Assembly: GCA_965248255.1 (NCBI GenBank)
Contig: CBDFIW010000004.1
Span: forward strand, 2,604,001 to 2,668,000
Source of the DNA: JAKZVK01 sp965248255
Lineage (GTDB): Bacteria; Acidobacteriota; Terriglobia; Bryobacterales; UBA6623
Length of the DNA: 64,000 nucleotides
Direction of reading: 5' to 3'
The first letter of the stretch is position 1, and each line of letters starts with the position of its first letter. A program made the translations under genes and the position numbers. Of this stretch, positions 7,480 through 16,307 are shown in pieces. The notes beneath the pieces were generated by a model. The model saw only the letters and a program-made list of their open reading frames with translations, did not search any database and had not been told where the DNA came from.

Positions 7480-9143
7480 CCAGGATTACCGTTTTGGCCA
7501 TCCCGGTACTGACAGCATAGGCGAGCCACGGCTGCGGTGCAACGTTTTCGCACTGCTTTCACGTTCGATCCTGCTTTCTTCGCCGGTCCGCCTTCAGATC
7601 GGGTCCGGTCAAGGCGTTCCGGCAACGCCAGCGGCCACTCTGCCGACACCGCTCCGACCTTGCCTCTCGGCAACTCCCCGCTCCGGCTGCCCCGCGCTCG
7701 CCGCGTTACCCTCCGGGCACAGGCAGCGCCCAGATCCTGCTCAGCATGTCACCGAACAGCCGCCGGTTCAGATGTCCCTGGGCCAACAGCAACCAGTAGT
7801 AGCGGGCATGTTTGACCAGACGGCCGCCGGTCTTCATTAGCCGCTGCTGCAAGCTCGTCAGCGACCAGCTCTTGATCCTGTGCGGCAGCCCCAGCCGCCG
7901 CCACAAGTTGCCCAGGTTATAGGCCAGCACGCTGAGTTGCAGTCGCACTTCGTTGGCCCGGAAGCGATGGCACGACAGCCGCGTCCAGTGCGTGGCCTGT
8001 TTGCCTTCCTTGATCCACTGCTCGGCCGTGCCGCGCTTGTTGTAGAAGCGCACCACCGAGCGGCTTGGCAAGCGCAGGCTCGTCACGATGAATCCGACCC
8101 GCGGGAACAGCTCGCCCTGGTGATGTTCGACCTGGGCGACGATCCGCCTCGCCTGCGACCAACTCTCCGCCTGATAGCGAAAACTCTTGTAGCGCACCAA
8201 GGGCTTCCGGGAGGGCCTTCCCGGCGGGCGAAACAAGATGTCTTCGATCTCCAATTCCAAGCTCTTGTTGGCCGGAATGCGAATGGCGTACTGCACTCCG
8301 CGTTTCTCCGAAGACTCATAAATCTCCGGCTTAGCAAAGGCCGCATCGCCGCGGAAGGTGACCTGTTTGCCCGCAGCCTGTTGGCGCTCGATCTCCGGCA
8401 GCAGCAACTCGTCCCAGTCGTCAGCGCTGTGCACATTGCCGGGACGCAGCTTGGCGGCCAGACAATCGCCGTGCTGGTTGAACAGCAACAGTGGGTGGTA
8501 GCAGATGGACTCGAAATGGCCGTTATAGGCGCTGCCTTCTTGTTGGCCATGGACGGGGCTCTCGGTGGAGTCCATGTCGAGAACGACGCGCTCGCAGTCG
8601 TCCGTCGTCTCGGCTTGCGCGACCAACTCGCGGTTCACCGCCATCAATCCCAGCAGATTCTCCTCACTCGCGAGCAGCCCTGTCTCGAAGCTCTGTAGCC
8701 GCGAGGTGAGCGCCCCGCCGCGATCCCAGTTCTTCTGCGAGCCGATCAAGCGAAAGGTCGGATCGGCGGATACTCGAACGGCGTCATTGAGGTCCTCGTA
8801 GCCGGCGAGTCGGCTGTAAACCGACTGCCGCAGCAGATCGGCCAGCGGGAACTTCTTGTTCAAGCCTTGTCGCGAGTCGCTGAGATGCTCCTCGATCAGC
8901 TTCCCGAGCCCGAGCCGTTCGTCCAACTCCCGAACCAGGATCAGCCCGCCGTCGGAAGTGACACGCGATCCTTGGAAATCGACTTTCAACAAACCGTTGA
9001 AGCTTAGCTGGAACGGCTTGTTTTGTTTTTCACCCATTGGGTGTTGGCCTCCATGGCGTCCTCATCGGGCTCTAGCCCCTATGAATAAAGACGCTCAAGG
9101 CCGCCGGAAGGTCGAGAGGTTTGAATCAAATTGGAAATGCGGG
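7480..9143 (-). mobile_element. IS1380-type insertion sequence inside the FRG gene (1664 bp)
   Basis: The ends align without gaps as terminal inverted repeats: CCAGGATTACCGTTTTGG at the left and CCCGCATTTCCAATTTGA (complement of the right end), 12 of 18 identical, starting with CC as usual for IS1380. Flanking tetranucleotides are TTAC (7476-7479) and TTGA (9144-9147), an imperfect match, so the duplication has diverged or the right boundary is off by a few bases. The boundaries are supported because excising the element plus one flank restores the FRG reading frame. Confidence 0.85.
7706..9037 (-). CDS. IS1380-family transposase
   Basis: A 443-residue DDE transposase. Family hallmarks are visible in order: an N-terminal domain (VTSDGGLILVRELDERLGL), the first Asp in VVLDMDSTESPVHG with QEGSAYNGHF shortly after, the second Asp in VTFRGDAAFAKPEIYE, and the C-terminal Y-(2)-R-(3)-E-(6)-K-like region YNKRGTAEQWIKEGKQA. 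Full length, starting about 100 bases inside the right end of the element. The element may still be active, although only one complete copy is in the window. A related truncated copy lies at 13730-14123. Confidence 0.92.
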   Translation of the reverse strand: MGEKQNKPFQLSFNGLLKVDFQGSRVTSDGGLILVRELDERLGLGKLIEEHLSDSRQGLNKKFPLADLLRQSVYSRLAGYEDLNDAVRVSADPTFRLIGSQKNWDRGGALTSRLQSFETGLLASEENLLGLMAVNRELVAQAETTDDCERVVLDMDSTESPVHGQQEGSAYNGHFESICYHPLLLFNQHGDCLAAKLRPGNVHSADDWDELLLPEIERQQAAGKQVTFRGDAAFAKPEIYESSEKRGVQYAIRIPANKSLELEIEDILFRPPGRPSRKPLVRYKSFRYQAESWSQARRIVAQVEHHQGELFPRVGFIVTSLRLPSRSVVRFYNKRGTAEQWIKEGKQATHWTRLSCHRFRANEVRLQLSVLAYNLGNLWRRLGLPHRIKSWSLTSLQQRLMKTGGRLVKHARYYWLLLAQGHLNRRLFGDMLSRIWALPVPGG

Positions 9144-9925
9144 TTGAGATAGAGTCCGACATTGCCGCCTACTTCGCTTGGCTGAATAAGGAAGACGACC
9201 AATCAGGGGCGTTGTATCTCACTGATGCAACTTCAGAGGGCTCACGAATTGGGCTGGTCCTTTTGCCCCCTATCTTTCGTCGGATACATAGACAGGCTGG
9301 GATGTTCTTCGAAGCACGAGAATTCCACTTACCTGATGAAGTAGTGCGATTTAGGAGCGCGCCCTCGGACTTTCTGGTATACGATACAGACGGAAACTCA
9401 TACGATCCATTGGAAGACGATGGGCCAGTCACTTCAATAGCTGAGGATGTACGGGGCGGTGTTCGCTCGGAGAGAGTGTTTTCACTTGTCGCACTTGAAG
9501 ACTTTTCCATTGTCTCGCAGCTGTTGCAAGAATTGGTCTGTTCATTCCGACGGGGAAGGATTGAGAATCACCAGGAGCTGGTGTGGAGGGTTGCGCTGTC
9601 GAATCTCGACTGGTGGAGAGGGAATCTAGAGCCGTACCTCGAACATTGTCGGGTAGCTTCGGACGACAACATGCTTAAGCTTGCCACCTGGATTAGTGAT
9701 TATGTCGAACAGATGAAGGACCCTGATGGTAAACCAATTCCCCAAGACATCGCGAAACTGCTAGGTGTTGAAGTGGTCTGGGAGTAGGAGGCCCGGCGGC
9801 CGAATCCGGACAAAAGGGCACGAGCTCTTTTGAGCACTCCCGTTCATCCTCCGACCGCCCGCCGAGCCTTCTGTCGTGTTGGACGGCCTGGTCCGCGCAA
9901 CGGGAAACAAAAACAGTACGGCGAG

Positions 9926-11631
9926 CTAGCCGAACCAGATGGGACTGGTCCAACCCTGATGTCCGTCTTGCTGTCGGGCGCGGACGAGGTAGAAAGCGCC
10001 GGCCGAACTCGCGTCGTCGGTGGCCTCGGTGGTGAATTGACTTCCCGTCGGCGTCCACGTTTGGAGAGGCCGTCCGTCGCGCAATAATTCGACCCGATCG
10101 AGCGGGCCGGTCGCGTCGACCTCTATGCTGAACACCCGCGGCGCGTCGATGGACAACTCAGCCCCCAACGGTTGGCCGTTGCTCTCGAAGCTCATAAACA
10201 TGCGCGTACCGCTCGTCGCAGACGTGCGCCGGGCGCCGGCGGCGTCCAAGAGTGCGTCGACCGTCAGCGCGTCGGCGTAGACGCCCGTGAAGCCGGCCGC
10301 CATCGGCAGATGAGGCTCCGGAGTAGGGTTGCCAGGCATGGAATCGTGCGTGTCGCTCGTGCCGGCCAGAGCAAACCTCCTTCCCTGCCGCATGAGCTCA
10401 TAGATTCGCTCTTCTTCGCGAGCGGGTTGCCTTAGATTCTTCTGGTAGATCTCCGCCAGGACTTCCTGGGCGTAGCGCCGCGTGTGAAAGTGTCCCGTGA
10501 CCACGCCGCCAAATCGCTCGACCGTCTCATAAAACTCCGGCAACGTCTTGCACACGACCGTCTCTGGATGGAGCCGGCTTTGGTGAAACGGATCTTGGGC
10601 GGGCGGACGACTGTCGTAGAAAATGGGCGGCACCTTGTCAGGATCGCGGAACAACACGCAACGATGGCTGTCGTCCGGCGGCGTGCCGCATTCAAAGCCC
10701 GCCAGCGCCACGAACTTGCCCGGCTCGGTATGTCGCCCGGCGGCGTCTTTGACTTGCTGCCAGACGTCCTCGACGCAGGTGCCGTAGCTGAACCAGAACG
10801 GCGCACAGAATCGAGTTTTGCCACAGTCTTCGCGTAGCGGTAATAGTCGTCGAGCGGCCGCTGGTTGAAGACCATCCCGTGGAACTCGCCCCAGAAGACG
10901 CCCGGCTTGCGACGGAGACTCGACGCCGCGACGGGGGCGTATTTTCCCGTCACACGCAGCGAATGGATCAAGGTTTTCTGGCGGAGCTGCTGGGTGGGCA
11001 CGCGCGACTGATCTTGTCGATTCACGAACTTTCGATACCGGCGAAAGTCGATCGGCGTGAAGTCCCACTCGGCCCGGTCATCAACGACCAGCCAAAACTG
11101 ATACGGGTCAATGGGCTGCCGCGGACCCTTCCAGCGGCGGATTTGAAATGCAATCTCACCCCCTGCAGCCAATCGATCGTCGAGTGTAACGCCGATCATG
11201 TGTAGGAACTCGGGCGCCACGGGGAACAGATCGAGCGTGCGCGGCACGTGCGGCAATTCCGGCGTCAGCTCGTTCTCGGGAGCGTCCGATCGTCGCACCG
11301 AGAGAAAGTTGTCCGCCGCGGCATCGTCGATCTGCCCCACGGCGGCGCCCTGGCGGTCTTCAAAAAACAGCCACAACTTGGCGCCCGGTTGCAGGTCGAC
11401 CTTGGCAGTGAAGGCGAGATGCAAGTCATACTGGCCGCCGGCGGCAACCACCCGGTCGGAAACGATGCGTAACTCGCCCAGGTCCGACGATCGGCCGGGC
11501 GACGCGAGCGCCCCGCCCGGCGAAGTTGCCGCTACGGCGCCTGTTGAGAGGGCGACGGCTCCGGCTGTCGTCGTGCGCAGGAATTCGCGCCGCGAATTGG
11601 ACCTATTGCCGGGAGGAGAGTTTGGGCTCAT
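9926..11631 (-). pseudogene. Tat-exported DUF3604-like (PHP-type) protein with one frameshift
   Basis: From ATG 11631 (MSPNSPPGNRSNSRREFLR) the gene begins with a twin-arginine signal (SRREFLRTTTAGAVAL), then an N-terminal beta-rich part, then KPGVFWGEFHGMVFN and later RRFALAGTSDTHDSMPGNP, resembling the WGDLH and G-x-SD-x-H metal-binding motifs of DUF3604 proteins. At 10809-10810 one base is missing: the sequence codes for AKLDS in one frame and then FCAPFWFSYG in the next, and restoring CTCGATTTCTG gives AKLDFCAPFWF. Corrected length is 1707 bases, 568 residues. It is either a recent pseudogene or a sequence error. The 5' end is in frame with the upstream isochorismatase gene with no stop between. 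Confidence 0.72.
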
Positions 11632-12747
11632 CGGAGTGCTCTGCGGGACGTGCAGCCGGCTTGCGGCCAGGATCATCTGAATCCAGGAGGCCTGCGTGAT
11701 GAGATGATCGCGCGACGCTGCCGCAATCGCAGCCGAGGTGGCAAAGCGGATGTTATCGACCATAGGCGTTGGTTCCAGCGTGCCGTCGCCGACGAGAAAA
11801 ACGTTGAAATCCTTTTCCAGCTTCAGATAGCCGGCGGTCGTGCTGCGATAACACTTGGTGCAAGCGTAGCCGCAGAGCAAGATGTGCGAGACTCCCTCCT
11901 GACACAGAAAATCGCGGAGCGCTTCGTAACCGTCGGCGTCGTAGATCACGACGTCATCGGGTGCGACATCGATGGCGCTATGGATGGGAATCGGTAGGTC
12001 CCAGAATCCTGGCCCGTTGTACTTGTCGCGAAACAGGCCGCCGGGAAGCTGTTGGAAGTAGTCGCTTACGGGATTCTGCTGCGACAACGGCAACGATTCG
12101 GGAATGGAGCCCGCTTCGTACGAGAACGACCGGAGCTTCGCGGTCAGGTCGCTTCTTGCCTGCTCACGTTCCGCTCGGGTTGGCCGACGCCGGATGGACC
12201 GATACAGTCGGCGGCGAATCGGATCTTCGCCGCCTCGCATGCTGTACATCACGAGGGCGACGTTGCCGCGGAGGGACTTCAAGAGCGGATTGACAACCTC
12301 GCGCATATGCCGCGCGATATAGTCGACCGTGGCAGGCGTTCCGAAGGCAAACCCGGCCGGCTCGGGGATCCGCCAACCCTGGCCGTCGTTGATGCCCCAC
12401 GGATGAACAACGACGACGGTCGTTTTGTCGCCGCGCAGCCGGTTCGGCATCTCGATCACGGCCCGGGCGTTCATCGAGAAGCGCCAGCCCCGCACCGAAA
12501 GGTCCGCTCCCTCGTCGTCGATCAACGCCGGTCCCTCGAACCGGGCAGACTCGCGTATCGGGTGAATAAGTTCCGGGTAGTCGGCAAGCAGAGGCGTCGG
12601 ATTGGCCAGCGGCTTCAGCTCGTTCCGATAGACTCGCTGCGGAGGTTCCGCCGCTCCGGGCGTTGCCACGATGACCGCCAGCAGGATCGGAAGAAACCAA
12701 TGCCCAAGAGACTGATGGGTCGGCGCTTTGTTTGGACCTGCCGTCAT
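11632..12747 (-). CDS. Secreted isochorismatase-like cysteine hydrolase, frame continuous with the next gene
   Basis: The first 372 or so residues start with a signal peptide (FLPILLAVIVATPGAAE) and form an isochorismatase-like hydrolase domain. Catalytic Asp is probably in VVVVHPWGINDG or the nearby acidic residues, and the nucleophilic Cys in LLCGYACTKCYRST. Unusually there is no stop codon. The frame continues through the ATG at 11631 into the Tat signal of the DUF3604-like protein and only ends at 10432, after that gene's own frameshift. An internal Tat signal in a secreted fusion makes little topological sense, so either the second gene starts internally at 11631 or the first gene's stop was lost. 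Substrate unknown. Confidence 0.68.
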
Positions 12748-12851
12748 CGGATGTTTCCTTCCGTCGACATAGGTTGCGCGAAAGCTATGGTATCAGTCGG
12801 AATTTCTATTTTGGCCATCCGACCACGTACAGTGTAGCCGAACCGCGGCTA

Positions 12852-13727
12852 GTGTAGTGCGTCAAGCAGATTGCACCTTATGCAGGGCGGCACGTCCGCG
12901 CTTGACTTTCTCGAGGATGTCGGAGGCGGTCGCGGTCCAGATGAAGGGCGTGGGATGCCCGTTGTGCTGGGCGATGTAGTCGTCAATGGCGGCGACGAGC
13001 TCGTCCACGCTGCGAAACACGCCGCGGCGCAGGCGCTTGACGGTGAGATCGCGAAAGAATCGCTCGACCATGTTCAGCCACGACGCCGAGGTCGGGGTGA
13101 AATGAATGTGGAAGCGCGGGTGACGATCGAGCCAACGCTTCACAGCGGCATGCTTGTGGGTGGCATAGTTGTCCACGATGAGATGAAGCTGTTTGTCCTT
13201 GGGAGTGCGGCGGTCAATTAAGCGCAGGAAGCGCAGCCATTCCTGGTGGCTGTGTCGGGGGGCATGTACTCGGCGATCACGCTGCCGTCAAGGCTGTTGA
13301 GCGCCGCAAACAGGGTGGTCGTGCCGTTGCGCTTGTAATCGTGGGTCATCGTTTGGCCGCGTCCCTTTTTGAGCGGCAGGCCGGGCTGGGTGCGATCGAG
13401 GGCTTGGATTTGGGACTTCTCATCGAGCGAGAGAACCAGAGCATGCTCAGGCGGATTGAGATAGAGTCCGACGATGTCGTCGAGTTTCTCGGCGAAACGC
13501 GGGTCATTGCTGAGCTTGAAGGTCTTGACGCGGTGGGGCTTGAGGCCATGGGCGCGCCAAATCCGTCCCACGGTGGAAGCGCTGACGCCGGCCGCGCGCG
13601 TAGCGGTCCAACTGCTTGCATTGCGCTGTGTTCAAAGTTACTGGTTGTGCTCTTCGCATCCCATGCCTCCTGTTAATAGAGACGATGGGAAGTCAATATA
13701 AGTTACATTATTTATGGTGCACTACAC
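12852..13727 (-). mobile_element. IS-beta copy A (IS630-type, internally deleted, 876 bp)
   Basis: Ends GTGTAGTGC at both termini with flanking TA (12850-12851, 13728-13729) match the full 1164-bp copies at 19275 and 25179. Relative to them it lacks 290 bp lying between two occurrences of the 8-mer CGCGGCCG (19406-19413 and 19696-19703 in copy B; one copy retained here), and it has gained 2 bp where a C4 run became C6. 1164 - 290 + 2 = 876, the observed length. It is non-autonomous at best but retains both ends. Confidence 0.93.
12862..13659 (-). pseudogene. Broken IS-beta transposase (copy A)
   Basis: Starts like the intact 361-residue transposase of copies B and C, then loses the helix-turn-helix region by the 290-bp deletion (290 is not a multiple of 3, so the frame shifts). 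The remaining open parts are 13218-13571 (from MGRIWRAHGLKPHRV to the first DDE block) and 12862-13176 (from VDNYATHK to the end). They are separated by a second shift caused by two extra C residues (GGGGGG at about 13256-13261 on the plus strand). Not functional. Confidence 0.92.
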
Positions 13728-13729
13728 TA

Positions 13730-14123
13730 GGATGCGACGTTGCTGGCACTTCATTCACGTTCGATCCGTCTATCTTCGCCGGTCCGGCGTTCAGATCAGT
13801 CTGGTCAAGGCGTTCCGGCCACGCTAGGGCCCACTCTGCCGACACTGCTCCGAGCTTGCCTCTCGGCAACTCTCGCCCGGCTGCTCCGATGCTCACCGCG
13901 TCACCCTCCTGGCACAGTACCGCGAGGCGGTTGAGCATCTCCCCGAACAGCTTGCGGTTCAGATGCCCTTCGGCCAACAACAACCAGTAGTACCGGGCGT
14001 GCTTGACCAGCCGTCCGCCTGTCTTCATCAGCCGGTGCTGCAAGCTTGTTAGCGACCAGCTCTTGATTCGCTGCGACAGCCCCAGCCGCCGCCACATGTT
14101 ACCGAGGCTGTAAGCCAGAGTTC
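13730..14123 (-). pseudogene. IS1380-type transposase remnant
   Basis: A 394-bp fragment wedged between IS-beta copy A and IS-alpha copy 2. The minus strand encodes LAYSLGNMWRRLG followed by SWSLTSLQHRLMKTGGRL and ARYYWLLLAEGHLNRKLFGE, collinear with the C-terminus of the intact transposase at 7706. The noncoding tail still matches 7540-7700. It differs at many positions, so it derives from a related but distinct IS1380 copy. The catalytic region is missing, lost before or when IS-alpha copy 2 inserted. Confidence 0.88.
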
Positions 14124-14147
14124 TATTGACTCCCGCATAATATAGAG

Positions 14148-14639
14148 TCAGTCAAAACAAAGAGAAGACTGTTTCCAGAAGGCCGTGATCAAACGCGGTT
14201 TGCGGTACATGCGGCGGAGTGCCTTGCGGGCCCGCTCGTTCAGCTCGCCGTAGTCTTTCGGACAGACGTTCGGCAACTCGTGCTGCTTCCAGTAAGCCCA
14301 GATGTATTCCACCGGATTCAACTCCGGCGCATAGGGTGGCAAGTACTCGGTTGCGATGTGGCCTTCGGAGAGTTCGATGAACTCTTGCACCAGGCGGCTA
14401 CGGTGCGCCGGCAGCCGATCCCAGACGATCAGCAGCGGGCGATCGATATGACGTACCAACGCCTTGAGAAAGTCGGTCACTTGCTCTTTGCCGATCGCAC
14501 CGGGATAGAGCCGGAAGTAGAAGTTACGCAGCGTCAGCCCCGCCGAGACGGAAAGCTTCTCCCAGTTGAAGTTAAACTGCAGCACCGGTGTTTGGCCACG
14601 TGGCGCCCAGGTGCGGCAGCGATGCGGCTTCTGACTCAA
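14148..14639 (-). CDS. IS-alpha copy 2 orfB
   Basis: Catalytic half of the IS630-type transposase, 163 codons from a TTG start. It is identical to the copy 1 product except for one residue (KEQVTDFLK instead of KEQVIDFLK). The second Asp (WDRLPAH) and the Glu (NPVEYIW) are present, and the first Asp is encoded upstream in the orfA overlap. Confidence 0.85.
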   Translation of the reverse strand: MSQKPHRCRTWAPRGQTPVLQFNFNWEKLSVSAGLTLRNFYFRLYPGAIGKEQVTDFLKALVRHIDRPLLIVWDRLPAHRSRLVQEFIELSEGHIATEYLPPYAPELNPVEYIWAYWKQHELPNVCPKDYGELNERARKALRRMYRKPRLITAFWKQSSLCFD

Positions 14640-15162
14640 TCCGCTTTCGTCGATGAAGACGAGCGTACGGCCTTCGTTTTGGGCTTTTTTTAATGCGCTT
14701 CCAGGTCTTGCGCTTCCAGGTGCGGATCCGCTCTTCGTTGCGCTCGCGCGCCTTTCCGGCCGGGCGTTGCGGGCTCCAGTCGAGCGCTCGCAGGATCTTC
14801 CAGACGTGGCCTGCGTGGTATGCGACCCCGAACTCGTCTCCGGTCAGCCGAGCCACCCGCGGACAGCTCCACAGGGGCGTTGGGAAGCCGTGGGCTTCCG
14901 GGCCTTCCAGCAGCAGCGACGTCAGGCGTTCGCGTTGTGCGGCATCGAAGAGCGGCTTGCGTCCGGCGCGCCCGGCCTGGCGGAGTCCGGCCGCACCCTG
15001 CTCGCGGTATTGCCGCCGCCACTCACTGACGGTTTGGCGAGCGACGTTCAGCCGTCTCGCCGTCTCGGACTGATTGTGGCCTTGGTGGAGCAGCCGCATC
15101 GCTTCGAAACGGCGCTTCTCCAGCGCCTTGAAATCCCGCTTCACACCTTTGGGGTTGCCCAT
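14572..15162 (-). CDS. IS-alpha copy 2 orfA
   Basis: DNA-binding half of the transposase from ATG 15162. With only 7 A at the junction the zero frame does not run into the short ending seen in copy 1. It reads on through KSPKRRPYARLHRRK to a stop at 14572. Joining to orfB now needs a +1 ribosomal shift, or a transcript with one A fewer (6 A gives direct fusion). Small differences from copy 1 include DVWKIL-type Val for Ala and KPLFDAAQ for KPLLDAAQ. Confidence 0.82.
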   Translation of the reverse strand: MGNPKGVKRDFKALEKRRFEAMRLLHQGHNQSETARRLNVARQTVSEWRRQYREQGAAGLRQAGRAGRKPLFDAAQRERLTSLLLEGPEAHGFPTPLWSCPRVARLTGDEFGVAYHAGHVWKILRALDWSPQRPAGKARERNEERIRTWKRKTWKRIKKSPKRRPYARLHRRKRIESEAASLPHLGATWPNTGAAV

Positions 15163-15220
15163 ACATATATAGATGCTCCACACTGTCAAAAAGTGTCATA
15201 ATAATTTGCGGGATTCAATA

Positions 15221-15741
15221 AGAGTTCCTGGACGGTTCTGACGTCGTAGCCGTCCTCCAAAAGATGGGTCGCGAACGAATGACGAAATGCGTGGATGGTC
15301 ACGCGCTTGGTCAGTCCAGCCCGATCCGTCGCCTGATGGAACGCCTTTTGGATCACTGATTCGTGCAGGTGGTGGCGATGCCGGATGCCCGTCTTTCGGT
15401 CCGCGTAGCGGGAAGAAGCAGGGAATACCGATTCCCAGCGCCTGATTCTGCGTGGACGCGGCCACGTTCTGGCCGGCGGCGAGATGCATCAAGAAACGGT
15501 TGACGTCGCACTCGGCCAGTTCGCGCGGATGAGTGCCATTGTGAAACATGAGGAAGCGGCGAATCCAGTGGAGGTAGGCTTCTTCGGTGCGGCGGCTGTA
15601 GTGTCGGGTGCGCAGGTCTTTTACGACGTGGTCGTAGAGCCTTGGCTTCGGCTGCCCAGCGAACAGCCCCAATGGCGATTGACGATCTGCGCCGGCGGTT
15701 TTGACGACGTCTAGCCTCCAAAGGCCCGCAGAATACGTCAA
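15221..15741 (-). pseudogene. Integron-integrase-like tyrosine recombinase remnant
   Basis: The N-terminal SAM-like domain is clear (DLRTRHYSRRTEEAYLHWIR, then HPRELAECDVNRFLMHLA and NVAASTQNQAL), a pattern characteristic of IntI-type integron integrases. The middle of the protein, including the first catalytic Arg, is deleted. In another frame the C-terminus is still readable as RHHLHESVIQKAFHQA, TKRVTIHAFRHSFATHLLED and VRTVQELL, where IS-alpha copy 2 cuts it before the GH and the catalytic Tyr. The original start is uncertain. No attC-type cassette array was seen next to it. Confidence 0.75.
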
Positions 15742-15918
15742 TTATGCTAGATAGATCCACCCTACCGGGGTAGTGTGTACTCACCCAATGCCGGAGTACC
15801 GAGACCGCATGGTCGGCAGCCCGGACAAGTATCCACGGCGTGAATCGCTCGGGGTATCGGAAGAAAAGCGCGTCGGACCGGAACCTTCAGGTAGGGCTTG
15901 ATTCCGGAAGGGATGAAT

Positions 15919-15977
15919 CGTGAACCGTGATTCGTCATTCGTAGTTCGTGAACCGTGATTCGTGAACCGTGATTCGT
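15919..15977. repeat. Short direct repeats, three 14-17-nt units
   Basis: The unit CGTGAACCGTGATTCGT occurs at 15919-15935, 15947-15963 and 15961-15977, the last two overlapping by three bases. A degenerate unit (GATTCGTGAATCGTGA) follows near 16065-16080. The surrounding 15742-16300 holds no convincing gene. It looks like low-constraint repeat-rich DNA between the integrase remnant and the DUF1501 gene. Confidence 0.7.
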
Positions 15978-16201
15978 GACAGCGCAGGCCCGATGCGGAA
16001 GCGGTGATCCGCAGATTACGCTGATTTCCACAGATGGAGGGCCTGCCATGAAAGAGATCTATGTGATTCGTGAATCGTGAGCACGGCTCAAACGCCCCTA
16101 CCTGGGGCTGGATCGTTGGGGATCGCGTACCCACCGCTTGCGCAGTGGGCGACTCTCATGCACCCCTGCCGGGGCTCGCTTCGAATTGGTTGGATTGCTT
16201 T

Positions 16202-16250
16202 CCCAGGGTTGACACCCTGGGCTCATAGTTGGGCCGCCCCCTTCGGGGGC
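16202..16250. repeat. Pair of intergenic hairpins
   Basis: CCCAGGGT-tgac-ACCCTGGG (16202-16221) is followed by GCCCCC-ttc-GGGGGC (16236-16250). Both stems are perfect. They lie 58 bases beyond the stop of the DUF1501 gene on its 3' side and could help end transcription, but neither is followed by a T-run on that strand. Confidence 0.5.
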
Positions 16251-16307
16251 TGTGATTCGAAAACGGTGTCGGCATGGGTGGCGCTGGGCGGCTTGGAATT
16301 CGTCGGA

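Larger units (their letters stand above)
7019..9787 (+). pseudogene. FRG-domain protein gene split by an IS1380 element
   Basis: The 5' half (7019-7479) encodes the beginning of an FRG domain: VIYRGQRDFTWSIV and AAARHYGFPTDMIDFT. The 3' half (9148-9787) resumes with IESDIAAYFAWLNK and runs to a normal stop. Removing 7480-9147 (the element plus one 4-bp flank copy) gives 1101 bases, exactly 367 codons, with the family pattern HYG-x-PT, D-[FW]-T, five residues, then AxYFA restored. FRG proteins are of uncertain biochemical function and are common in accessory and defence-associated regions. The start ATG at 7019 lies 14 bases after IS-alpha copy 1, and an in-frame stop upstream of that insertion rules out a longer N-terminus. 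The gene is thus hit twice. The 3' half could still be translated from an in-frame TTG, but it lacks the RGQ motif. Confidence 0.85.
14126..15218 (-). mobile_element. IS-alpha copy 2 (1093 bp)
   Basis: Same inverted repeats as copy 1 (TTGACTCCCGC at the plus-strand left end, TTGAATCCCGC inverted at the right) with TA on both sides (14124-14125, 15219-15220). The left flank is the IS1380 remnant and the right flank is the integron-integrase remnant. They are not parts of one gene, so sequence around the insertion has been rearranged. The A-tract at the orf junction has 7 A (T7 at 14685-14691). Confidence 0.93.

Noticed and set aside
7480..7705. C-terminal part of the FRG protein encoded through 7840
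   Set aside because: The frame continues into IS1380 noncoding DNA. The true C-terminal half is at 9148-9787.
15919..15977. CRISPR array
   Set aside because: Three short repeats with unequal or no spacers and no cas genes.
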